64,000 nt of DNA from Bog-473 sp963782415 (lineage in GTDB: Bacteria; Actinomycetota; Acidimicrobiia; Acidimicrobiales; RAAP-2): NCBI GenBank assembly GCA_963782415.1, contig CAWAJT010000008.1, positions 496,001 through 560,000 on the forward strand, in the 5' to 3' direction. The notes beneath the pieces were generated by a model. The model had not been told where the DNA came from. It did no database searches and worked only from the letters and a program-made list of their open reading frames with translations. Every line of letters starts with the position of its first letter. The first letter of the stretch is position 1. The position numbers and the translations under genes are program-made. This document shows positions 54,820 to 63,639 of this stretch, in pieces.

Positions 54820-55117
54820 GGCGACATCCTTCCAAGCGGTGCCTCTCGGCACCACAGGTCAGTTGTCACCGAATCGTGCAGCAGTCCCGTGTCTGGACAC
54901 GGGGGCCAGTTCAACGGCGCTAACGAAATCTGGAAACCATGGCACTTTGCGCTCCACGATCCCTTCTCTTCGACCAGCGGATGAGCCGGCCGGTGCCGAG
55001 TCCACCCTTCGACCAAACGATAGGGCGCTCTTGGCGGCCGCACTCTGTCAAGGAGCTAGGTTTCGCCTTGTCGCTACCTCGCAAGAGGCGAAAGAGCGCT
55101 GGTAAGGGGGAGATCCC

Positions 55118-56026
55118 ATGACCCTCGGCTACGACAAACCCCTGTACCTGTTGGCCTTCGATCACAGGGGGTCGTTCGAGGAGGGGCTATTCGGGACCAA
55201 GGAACCGGTCTCGGCCCAGGTCAAGGCCGGCATCGTCGACACTAAGGAGCTGATATTCGACGCCCACCTTGAGGTCGTGAAGGACGGTCGTGTGCCGGCA
55301 TCGGCCGCGGGCGTGCTCGTGGATGAGGAGTTCGGGTCCTCGGTGGCACGCAAGGCCAAAGCAGAGGGGGCACCGCTCGCGATGCCTGTCGAGCGGTCGG
55401 GTCAAGACGAATTTCAGTTCGAGTATGGCGAGGATTATGCCGAGCACATCGAGGCCTTCGACCCGACCTTCGCCAAGGTGCTCGTTCGCTACAACCCTGA
55501 GGGTGACGTCGAGCTGAACCAGCGGCAGGCCCAACGCCTGGCCCGGCTTTCGCGGTGGTTGCGCAAGCACGACCGTAAACTTCTGCTTGAGCTCCTGGTG
55601 CCCCCCACAACCGAGCAGCTCGACCGCTACGAAGACGCCGCGACCTACGACAACGAGCTGCGGCCATATCTCCTCGTCGAAGCGATCCGCAGTCTGCAAA
55701 CGGCAGACGTCGAGCCTGATGTGTGGAAGATCGAGGGACTCGAAAGAGCCGAAGACTGCAAGAGAGCTGTGACTCAGGCTCGCAACGGAGGTCGTGACGG
55801 AGTGGTCTGCATCGTCCTCGGCCGAGGCGCTGACGAGGCCAAGGTCCTCCATTGGCTAGAGGTGGCGGCGTCGGTCGAGGGCGTCGACGGCTTTGCCGTG
55901 GGGCGGACCATCTGGTACGACGCACTCCAGAAGTTCCTTGCGGGACAGGTCTCCCGGGAGGATGCAGTTCAGCAGATCGCCGGGAGGTATGTGGAGATGT
56001 ACGACACCTACCTTGCCGCCACCTGA
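55118..56026 (+). CDS. DUF2090 aldolase-like protein (IolC C-terminal-type)
   Basis: A 302-residue TIM-barrel-like protein: LYLLAFDHRGSFEEGLFG at the N-terminus, then VLVDEEFGSSVA, LLLELLVPP, PDVWKIEGLE and GVVCIVLGRGADEAKV. This is the DUF2090 domain otherwise fused to sugar kinases such as IolC, where it acts as a 2-deoxy-5-keto-gluconate-6-phosphate aldolase-type enzyme. Stand-alone members may act on a related sugar phosphate. ATG 55118 follows AAGGGGGAG. Confidence 0.82.
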   Translation: MTLGYDKPLYLLAFDHRGSFEEGLFGTKEPVSAQVKAGIVDTKELIFDAHLEVVKDGRVPASAAGVLVDEEFGSSVARKAKAEGAPLAMPVERSGQDEFQFEYGEDYAEHIEAFDPTFAKVLVRYNPEGDVELNQRQAQRLARLSRWLRKHDRKLLLELLVPPTTEQLDRYEDAATYDNELRPYLLVEAIRSLQTADVEPDVWKIEGLERAEDCKRAVTQARNGGRDGVVCIVLGRGADEAKVLHWLEVAASVEGVDGFAVGRTIWYDALQKFLAGQVSREDAVQQIAGRYVEMYDTYLAAT

Positions 56027-56391
56027 GCGGTCGTTCTCGAACCCTATCCCGCCCCGATCCGGGACGTCCTCCCGGTAATCACAAGGGGGTCCATAAGTCA
56101 CATGCGTGCCCGAGGTTCGCCTGTGGGTCGGCCGACGCCAAGCGCACACCCGTCACAGCATGAGGTCCAGAACAGATCGAGCCATCGACCAAGTCCATCT
56201 CTCAAAGCCTGAACGTTCGTTCCATTGTGCCAGTGGTCGGCGCGTGGACGCCGCCTGTAGACCATCCCATCACCTTCGAAGGATGCGCAGCTATGCCGGT
56301 GTCCTCGAGACCGAAGGCATTAGGGAACTTGATATATGGGTTGGACAACTTCAATCGCTGGTCATCGACGTCACCGGCACTCCGGCTTGAC
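56027..56391. other. Intergenic stretch without a supported gene
   Basis: 365 bp between the convergent DUF2090 and nitronate-monooxygenase genes. Open frames on both strands lack start context and domains. No tRNA, terminator-like hairpin with a U-run or repeat was recognised. The AT-rich segment near 56325-56345 (CTTGATATATGGG) is the only compositional feature. Confidence 0.4.
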
Positions 56392-57350
56392 TCACAAATG
56401 CGAAACGAGCTCAGCCACGATCTGTGCCGCCGGTTGCAGCTGACTGGCCAGCGCAACGCTTTGTCCGGCCCACATTGAGAGCGCTTCGATGTCACCGGTG
56501 GTCCCCACCATCGGCGGCGCCGGCTCATAGCGGACGATTTCTTCGCCCGAAGCGAAATCCGCGAGGACATCGCCCACTCCTGGTCTTCTCTCGAGAGGTG
56601 GCCGGCCCGCTGCCTCCCACAACTCCGCCGTCGAGTTGCGCAGGGCACGGTGCGGCGAATCGGGCCAGTCGACGTCGTAGAGGTCGGATACCATTCGGCA
56701 TCCGTTTCGACCGCGTCCATCAAGCGGATGCGGTACTCCTCGTGGATCGGCATCTCCTGGGCCAGCAGAAACCGGGTACCCACCCACGCCGCCTGAGCCC
56801 CAGGGCGAGAACGGCAGCCACGCCCCGAGCGTCTCCGATCCCGCCGGCGGCGACCACCGGTACCGGCGCCACCGCGTCCACGACCGCGGGCACCAAGGGG
56901 AGCGTCGCAATCCGACCGCCTACGTGCCCCCCAGCCTCCCAACCTTGCGCCACAATGATGTCAACTCCACACACGACTGCCCGCCGCGCCTCTTCGGCAC
57001 TTCCGACCGTACACAGAACAAGTCCCTTGGCGTCGTGGACCGGCTCCACGTAGCTGGCCGGATCTCCAAGAAACAGCGACACGATCCGCAAACCGGCCTC
57101 GAGGGCCTCCTCGAGGCGAGGGTGCTGATCGGAGGTGAGAACCAAGTTGCCGCAAAAGGGGCGATCGGTGAGCGCCGCTGTGTCGCGAACCACGTCCCCG
57201 GCAGGGGTGGACCACGTCAGCGTTACCATGCCGAGCCCACCAGCATTCGAGACCGCCGCTGCCAATTCGGGGCACTGCCACCATGGCGGCCAGGACGATC
57301 GGTTGTTCAATCCCGAGCAGTTCGCACACGGGCGTTCGCATCAGCACCAC
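56392..57350 (-). pseudogene. Nitronate monooxygenase (NPD-type), three single-base indels
   Basis: A 2-nitropropane-dioxygenase-type FMN TIM barrel: LLGIEQPIVLAAM, NAGGLGMVTL, IIVAQGWEAGGHVGG (substrate/flavin loop) and VPVVAAGGIGDARGVAAVLALGAQAAWVGTRFL when corrected. The frame changes three times: one extra base in the run at 57269-57272, and one missing base at each of 56798-56801 and 56691-56692, all in homopolymers. Together they restore 320 codons exactly. It would oxidise alkyl nitronates to carbonyl plus nitrite. Error in sequencing is more likely than natural decay. Confidence 0.78.
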
Positions 57351-57427
57351 GCACCCTTTCGCTCGGGTTCACAGCAAGGCAACCAGCGTCGATTGAACTC
57401 ATCTCGCTCGCACAGGCCCGCTTCAAG

Positions 57428-58030
57428 TTATGACTCATACGATGTGGGCATCGACTGAGCAGCCCGCTTGTTCCACCCGTGAAAACTCGAATAATCGCTT
57501 GCGTCCCAGGCCTGGCGTAGTCCCGGTTTGCTCAGGTCCCAATCGGGTCGGATTTCGGCGGAGGCGGCGCAAAGGTCCGACCACAAGTCGTAGAACGACG
57601 GGCGGCCCCAGAACCAGTAGCCGTTATAGATGCGGTGGATCACAAGTCCCGGCTTGAGTACCAGCGTGTGAGGAATCATCGGATCGTGGTCGGGATCCGT
57701 GTATTCCTGAATGTCGAGATCCTTTTGAATCGTCCGATCGGGATCCGAGAGAAATGTCCATTGAGCGCCGACCGACAAGCGGAACTCCTGCGTAGTGTGG
57801 TGGTCGTCGGTCGAGATCGTGACGATCTGAGTGTAGGCAACGGCGATTTTTGCGTAGTTGGTCGCGAGCTCCAGGTGTTGTTGGTGCTCCTTGGGGCAGT
57901 AGTTGCCCCGTGCCAGCGTGAGGATCATTGGGTCAGCACCTTGAAGCTCACTGAGCCGACGTACAGTGTTTGTGTGGTCCGGCAGTGCGTAGTCGGGAAA
58001 AACCCCGCCAGGTTTCATGTCCGATCGCAT
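57428..58030 (-). CDS. Redoxin-domain (AhpC/TSA-like) protein with active-site Cys
   Basis: A 200-residue thioredoxin-fold redoxin: FPDYALPDHTNTVRRLSELQG, then LTLARGNYCPKEHQQ with the presumed peroxidatic Cys45, and TFLSDPDRTIQKDLDIQEYTD. The single Cys suggests a 1-Cys peroxidase or thiol-disulfide role. Strong ribosome site (GAAGGAGG) before ATG 58030. A paralogue at 60730 keeps the scaffold but has Asp45. It lies between the nitronate-monooxygenase and cupin genes on the same strand. Confidence 0.85.
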   Translation of the reverse strand: MRSDMKPGGVFPDYALPDHTNTVRRLSELQGADPMILTLARGNYCPKEHQQHLELATNYAKIAVAYTQIVTISTDDHHTTQEFRLSVGAQWTFLSDPDRTIQKDLDIQEYTDPDHDPMIPHTLVLKPGLVIHRIYNGYWFWGRPSFYDLWSDLCAASAEIRPDWDLSKPGLRQAWDASDYSSFHGWNKRAAQSMPTSYES

Positions 58031-58106
58031 CGTTCCAGCCTCCTTCGCTGTTGAAAGCTTGCACGCTTTGCCGCGCGTCGTCTGACCTCAAGGCAGAATG
58101 GCATGC

Positions 58107-58528
58107 TCACTGGCCGCGGGGATCGTCCATCGGGTCGATGTATTCGAGTCCGAGCGGTCCGACGGCCGACACTTGGGTGACGTAGGTTCCAGATTTCGCC
58201 CAATGGAAATGCGGTGTACCGCCAGGGAGCAATACGAGCGCTCCAGGTGGATAGGCGAGTAGCCGTTCCTCATCGAACTCGCTCCCCAGGCCGATGTAGA
58301 AGATGCCGGAAATCACGGTATAAGACGCGGTCCTCTGGGTGCTGATGCGGCATCAGCTTCACATTCGATGGGACCTTGACTCGGATGACGTACGGCTCTG
58401 GTTCCGATGGGTCGCCGACGACGATCGCCAGTTCGCGCCGAGGGCGGAAAGGCGGGAAACGGCTTCCAATCGATCTCCTCGGGCAGAACCGACCTGTACG
58501 GGGCTTGCTCTGGTTGGTGGATCACCAT
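58107..58528 (-). pseudogene. Cupin-domain protein, two +1 frameshifts
   Basis: A small beta-barrel cupin of 139 residues when corrected: MVIHQPEQAPYRSVLPEEIDWKPFPAFPPSAR, LAIVVGDPSEPEPYVIRVKVP, then KLMPHQHPEDRVYTVISG (metal-binding His pair and Glu) and PGGTPHFHWA near the end. One extra base at 58432-58433 and one at 58322-58323 break the frame; removing both leaves exactly 140 codons. Cupins of this form may be dioxygenases or sugar-binding isomerases; role unknown. Confidence 0.72.
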
Positions 58529-58783
58529 CGTTGGTCGACCTCCCAACTACCTGGTGAGTGGCCCGTGGAGACGGCTCACCCTTCAGTGGTGATGCGGGAC
58601 GGACTGTAGCGCGGCGAGTTCGGTTCGGCATCGCCGACCGACCCCGCTCCCCATCGATGGGGTTCGGGCTAGGTTCGCCGAGGACGCCAGTCCGATAGCC
58701 CACCTCCGGACGCAGTGGCAGATCCGATGTTCATCGGCTGTGCCACGATCGGATCTTGGGCATACGTGGGCGAAGGAGTTCAG

Positions 58784-60671
58784 GTGGCTACAACCCCCAT
58801 AGCGGACTATGCGCCCTGTCGGACAGACATAGCGCTGCGCTGGTCAGCCGGGGTGGGTCGATCGACTGGCTCTGCTTCCCACGGTTCGACAGCCCCTCAA
58901 CCTTCGGTCGGCTCCTCGGCGAGAACGCCGGGCACTGGTCTTTCGGGGCCGCCAACTCGACGGAAGTGACCAGGCGCTACCTGGACCGCACCATGGTGTT
59001 GGAGACCACGATGTGCACGCCGTTGGGTGCGGTCACCATCACCGACGCACTTGCCATGGGATATGGCAACCGAGGTCACGAACTCGGCAAAGCAGCGCCT
59101 CACGTGCTGCTGCGGCGCGCCACGTGCACGCAGGGACAGGTTGACTTGTCCTTGGAGTTCGTCCCGCGTCCCGAATACGGGTTGAATCATCCCTCGCTCG
59201 ACGTGGTCGACGGTGGAGTGGCTGTGTCGGGGAGTGGTGACGCGCTGGTGCTGTCAACATCCGTGGCGCTGACGCTCGACCAGGATCGCGGCGGGGCTTC
59301 AGGCCGGTTCCAGCTCTCCCAAGGCGAAAGTATGGGCTTCGCCCTGCATCACGGGAACCGGGCCGAGGGCGATTCAGCCCGGGTCTGGAGCCCGTCGGAG
59401 ATAGACGCCCGGCTCGAGGACACGGTGGCGGGATGGGAGTCGTGGTCGGAGCTTCACCAGGCGTACGTGGGTCCGTGGCGAGACCTGGTGCACCATAGCG
59501 GCCGCGTGCTCCAGTCGCTCTCCTTCGCGCCCACGGGCGCCATCTGCGCGGCGGCGACCACGTCGTTGCCAGAGGTGGTCGGTGGCTCCCGGAACTGGGA
59601 TTACCGCTATGCCTGGGTGCGGGACGCTTCCTTCACGATCCAGGCCCTTTGGGTGGCGGCATGTCCCGACGAAGCCAACGAGTTCTTCGACTATGTCTCA
59701 TCGTCCGCGGCTGGGTCGCTCGAGCACGGCGGAGACTTGCAGATCATGTTCGGCATCGGCGGTGAGCGGGACCTCAGCGAGCGGGAGTTGCCGCATCTGG
59801 AGGGCTGGCGGCACTCGACGCCGGTCCGGATTGGCAACGCCGCCTGGAAGCAGCGCCAGCTCGACGTCTACGGCGAATTGCTCAACGCGGTGTACCGCAT
59901 GTCTGACCACCTGTTCGATGACACCCACCGGGTTGGGCCAATGTCCAACTCGGGCAGGTGGGACACGCCGAGGGACCTGGCACCAGCCACGCGAGAGTTC
60001 CTCGTGCAACTGGCCGACACCGCCGTTCGCCGGTGGCAGGAGAAGGACCAAGGAATCTGGGAGATCCGGGGGGAGCCGCGTGATTTCTTGTACTCGAAGC
60101 TGATGTGCTGGGTAGCCCTCGATCGAGCGGTGATCTTGGCCGACCGTCTCAACGCCTCCAATCGACTTGAGTCATGGACGCAGACGCGGGACCAGATCCG
60201 TGAGGCGATCGTGACCAATGGCTGGAGCGAACGGGCCAAAGCCTTCACCCAGTCCTTCGGCTCGGACGAGCTTGACGCCTCCAACCTCATGGTGTCTCTG
60301 GTGGGATTTCTCCCGGCCGACGATCCCAGGGTGTTGGCCACGATCGACGCGATAGAGGACCGGCTCACCGACGAGCGGGGTTTGGTGTATCGCTATCGGG
60401 CCCACGACGGCCTCGAGGGTGAGGAAGGCACCTTCCTTTTATGCACTTTCTGGCTGGCCCAGGCCCTGGCCCTGGCGGGCCAGCCTCTTCGGGCCCGGGC
60501 CGTTTTCGAGCGGGCGGCCGCCTTCGTCAATGACGTCGGCCTGTTGGCCGAGGAGGTCGATCCAGTCAATGGCGAGCTCCTGGGCAACTTCCCGCAGCGT
60601 TCAGCCACATCGGGCTCGTCAACGCGGCCTGGGCAATTTCCGAGAGCGAACGACGGACACAAACCACTTGA
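58784..60671 (+). pseudogene. GH15 glucoamylase/trehalase-like protein, two single-base deletions
   Basis: An (alpha/alpha)6-barrel GH15 enzyme. IADY..ALSDRHSAALVSRGGSIDWLCFPRFDSPSTFG opens it, GGSRNWDYRYAWVRDASF and GIWEIRG..RDFLYSKLMCWVALDRA (catalytic Glu region) follow, and EEGTFLLCTFWLAQALALAGQ carries the second Glu. GTG 58784 follows GAAGGAG. One base is missing near 58811 and one near 60594-60600; restoring both gives 630 codons ending NAAWAISESERRTQTT. Uncorrected, the frame runs into the next gene and mimics a GH15-redoxin fusion. It releases glucose from alpha-glucans or trehalose. Confidence 0.82.
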
Positions 60672-60729
60672 ACATCTGCTGGACTTTCGTGGGATCTTTG
60701 AAGCTGACCCTTTCAAGTTCGGAGGCCAT

Positions 60730-61344
60730 ATGCGCAACGACATCCGAGAAGGCGAGACGTTTCCCGACTACGAGCTCGCCGATCAATCCGGCCGGCGGCG
60801 CTCTCTTTCGGAGCTTCAGGGGGGCAACCCGATGGTGCTCCATCTTTCCCGTGGCGGCTTCGATCCCAAAGAGCATCAGTTCGTAGGGCAGTTGGTTGCC
60901 ATGTACCCCGAGTTCCGAAATGCCTACACGCGATTGGCCCTGATCTCGACCGACAATCAGCTGAACATCAATGAGTTCCGCGACGCGCTGGGCGCTACGT
61001 GGCCGTTCCTGTCGGACCCCGATCGGATCGTCCAGAAGGATCTGGACATCAAAGAGTTCACAGATGAGCCGCACGATCCGATGATCCCGCACACGTTTGT
61101 CCTCGAGCCCGGGCTCAAGATCTTCAAGATCTACAACGGCTACTGGTACTGGGGCCGGCCCACCATGGCAGAGCTCCACATGGATCTGAGGGGAGTGTTC
61201 GAGAAGATTCGACCCGACTTCGACTTGGCGGCCCCGGGGTTGAGGGAGGCCTGGGAACGAGGAGACCGGGATCAATTCCTCGTCGACACATTGGAGGAGC
61301 CGATCCGGTACACCGAAGGCAAGACCATCGGTATCAAACGCTGA
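60730..61344 (+). CDS. Redoxin-domain protein with Asp replacing the active-site Cys
   Basis: A 204-residue paralogue of the redoxin at 57428: FPDYELADQSGRRRSLSELQG, LHLSRGGFDPKEHQ, PFLSDPDRIVQKDLDIKEFTD and YNGYWYWGRPT. At position 45 the catalytic Cys is Asp, so it cannot act as a thiol peroxidase; it may be a binding or structural partner. ATG 60730 follows GGAGG. It starts 58 bp after the corrected GH15 stop, so it is a separate gene of the same operon. Confidence 0.85.
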   Translation: MRNDIREGETFPDYELADQSGRRRSLSELQGGNPMVLHLSRGGFDPKEHQFVGQLVAMYPEFRNAYTRLALISTDNQLNINEFRDALGATWPFLSDPDRIVQKDLDIKEFTDEPHDPMIPHTFVLEPGLKIFKIYNGYWYWGRPTMAELHMDLRGVFEKIRPDFDLAAPGLREAWERGDRDQFLVDTLEEPIRYTEGKTIGIKR

Positions 61345-61566
61345 CCCTGGGAGGTGTGGGCGCCCGTCCTCCGTTTGGGTCCTCGGCGATAGGAACTCGA
61401 GCTGCTCGCGAGCCGGGCGGAGGCGGGTGAGGCCTGCACCGGTGTATCGCCATTCGACCCCCGTACGCTGGAACGACGCCGAGCCTCGAAGCGCGAGGGA
61501 TGTTTCAGGTGCAAGGCGTTCGCCTGGGTGCGACAATCCGTTTGGGACCAGACAGAGGAGAGGCGG

Positions 61567-62242
61567 ATGAGCACCGTCGATGGACAGAGCGCGCCCGGCG
61601 GATCGCCGAGCGGCGAACCGGCCGATCTCAAGCTGGAGGCGGTCGTCATCCCCGTGGCCGACGCCGATCGCTCCAAGGCCTTCTACGCCGGTCTCGGCTG
61701 GAGGCTCGACGCGGACTTCTCCTTCGACAACGGCTTCCGGGTCGTTCAATTCACGCCACCTGGATCGCAGTGTTCTGTGCAGTTCGGCACCCACATCACA
61801 GGTGCAGCACCAGGATCGGCCCATGGCCTGTACTTGATCGTCTCCGATATCGAAGCCGGGCGCGACGAACTCGACAATCGGGGAGCGAAAGTCAGTGAGG
61901 TGTTCCATTCCGGAGCGCCTGGGGCGCAACTGACCCCGAAGGGGCGGGCGATCGGGTCAACGGGCCGGATCCGGATCACAAGAGCTACAACTCCTTTGCG
62001 ACGTTCGAAGACCCCGACGGCAACAGTTGGCTACTCCAAGAGGTGACCGATCGCCTTCCCGGCCGGCTCGACACAACAGCAACGTCGTACAACTCCGCCG
62101 GTGACCTAGCTGCGGCATTGCGCCGCGCCAGTCGGCTCACGGTGAGCACGAGAAGCGCATCGGCCGGGCCGATCCCGCGTGGCCCGACTGGTACGCCGAG
62201 TACATGGTGCGCGAACAGAGCGGCCAGGAGCTTCCTGTATGA
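61567..62242 (+). pseudogene. VOC-family protein, two single-base deletions
   Basis: A glyoxalase-fold protein: LEAVVIPVADADRSKAFYAGLGWRLDADF at the start, FTPPGSQCSVQFGT centrally, and (corrected) HKSYNSFATFEDPDGNSWLLQEVT with the metal-ligand Glu. A tail with ADPAWPDWYAEYMVREQSGQELPV follows. Missing bases at the G run 61941-61944 and near 62134 shift the frame; adding both gives 226 codons. Its TGA overlaps the next ATG (ATGA, 62239-62242), evidence that the corrected reading is right and that the genes are coupled. Confidence 0.75.
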
Positions 62243-63612
62243 GCGATTTCGACGTGATCGTGCTGGGCGGCGGCGCGCCTGGCGAGCATTGCGCCGGGGC
62301 CATCGCGGCGCGTGGGCTTCGGGTCGCCGTCGTCGAGCGGGAGCTGGTCGGCGGCGAGTGCTCCTACTGGGCGTGCATCCCGTCCAAGTCCCTCTTGCGT
62401 CCGGGGGAGGCGGTCCAGGGGGCCCGCGACGTCGGCGCCAGCGCCGAGGTGAACGTGCAGGCGGCGCTGGCCTGGCGGGACTACATGGTGTCCGGCTATT
62501 CGGATGAGGGGCAGGAGAAATGGCTGGAGGATCGGGGTATCGAACTGATCCGGGGTGTGGGCCGACTCGCCGGGCCTGGCGTGGTCGAAGTGGACGGCAG
62601 TTCGCCACAACGCGGAGCATGTCGTCGTGGCGACGGGCGCGGCTCCTTTCGTGCCGCCCATTCCAGGGCTCGATGGCCTGGCCGGCGTGTGGGGCACGCG
62701 GGAAGCGACGGCCATGAAGACGGTTCCCAGCCGCCTCATCGTGCTCGGCGGAGGCTCGGCCGGTGTCGAGATCGCACAGGTGGTTCAGCGGCTCGGTGGG
62801 CAGGCCGTGCTCGTCGAGGGCGCCAATCGGCTGATCCCACGAGAGCCGGCGCCTCTCGGCGATGCGCTGACCAAGGCATTGCGGCGTGACGGGATCGAGT
62901 TGCAGCTCGGAGTCCAGGCCGCCGAGGCCTCCGCGATGGGGCCGACTACGTCCTGAGGCTCTCAGACGGCAGTGAGGTGCGCGGTGAGCGACTGCTGGTG
63001 ACGACCGGCCGTCGTCCTCGCGTCGAAGGGATCGGGCTCGAGACCGTCGGCATCGAGGCAAACCCACACGGGATTCAGGTGGACGAGTTTCTTCGGGCCG
63101 GCGAAAAGATCTGGGCCATTGGTGACGTCAACGGGATCTGGCCCCTGACGCACGTCGGCGAGTACGAGGGAGACGTCGTGGCGGCGAACATCGCTGGTGA
63201 GAGCCACCCGGCGAACTACGAGGCCGTGCCGCGCGTGACATACACCGACCCGCAAGCGGCCGCGGTCGGTGCCGCGGAGGCCCCCTACAGCAGCACAACG
63301 CTCTTGACCGACGTGTCCAAGACCGCGACGTACAGCCACCAGTACGCCCAGTCGAACGGATTCTTGACCTTGCTCAGCGACGGCGTCCGGCTGACCGGTG
63401 CGTACGCCCTCGGACCGGAGGCCGGCGAGTGGCTCCAGCAGGCGACGCTCGCCATACGTGCCCGCATAACGCTGGAGGTGTTGAGCGACGTCATTCAGCC
63501 GTTCCCGAGCTTCTCGACCATCTTCGACTCGGCTTTCAAAACCTTGCGAATGGAGATCGCGAAGATGCCGCCCCCTTTGCAGCCGATGCAGGCGCAGATG
63601 GCGCGGCCATGA
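62239..63612 (+). pseudogene. Pyridine nucleotide-disulfide oxidoreductase (Lpd/MerA-like), two compensating indels
   Basis: 458 codons when corrected. FAD-binding VIVLGGGAPGEHCA, redox motif CSYWACIPSK (Cys41/Cys46), a NAD-binding LIVLGGGSAGVEIAQVV, and IWAIGDVNG. One extra base near 62599 and one missing near 62931 bracket the middle part. The C-terminal HPT-x-E active-site motif of dihydrolipoamide dehydrogenases is absent (IQPFPSFST instead), so the enzyme may use another acceptor. Coupled to the VOC gene upstream. Confidence 0.78.
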
Positions 63613-63639
63613 CGGTGGAAAACCATCGGAGGTAGCAGG

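Larger units (their letters stand above)
53617..54890 (-). mobile_element. IS3-family insertion sequence
   Basis: About 1.27 kb bounded by near-perfect terminal inverted repeats: 27 bp at 53617-53643 and 54864-54890, all complementary, with GGGACTGCTGCACGATTCGG on the left. It carries orfA and orfB. No 3-4-bp target duplication is visible at either edge, agreeing with loss of flanking host sequence during or after insertion. It may still be active, as both ORFs are intact. Confidence 0.88.
53000..54957 (-). pseudogene. NTF2/SnoaL-like two-domain gene split and partly deleted by an IS3 element
   Basis: The N-terminal fragment (54957-54904, GTG start after AGAAGGG) reads KVPWFPDFVSAVELA. The C-terminal fragment (53618-53000) resumes at VRNNQVLWAERHARIETFAS and carries the second NTF2-like domain (VVNRYLAALSAGDLDSIVSAFAPDAYF; CALEFNCVRWGSHD). 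About 50-60 codons expected between them are missing. The IS3 element lies exactly in the gap. A further single extra base in AAATTT at 53026-53031 truncates the C-terminus; without it the end reads AAVRIYDEIEAPV. Not functional as it stands. Confidence 0.75.
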
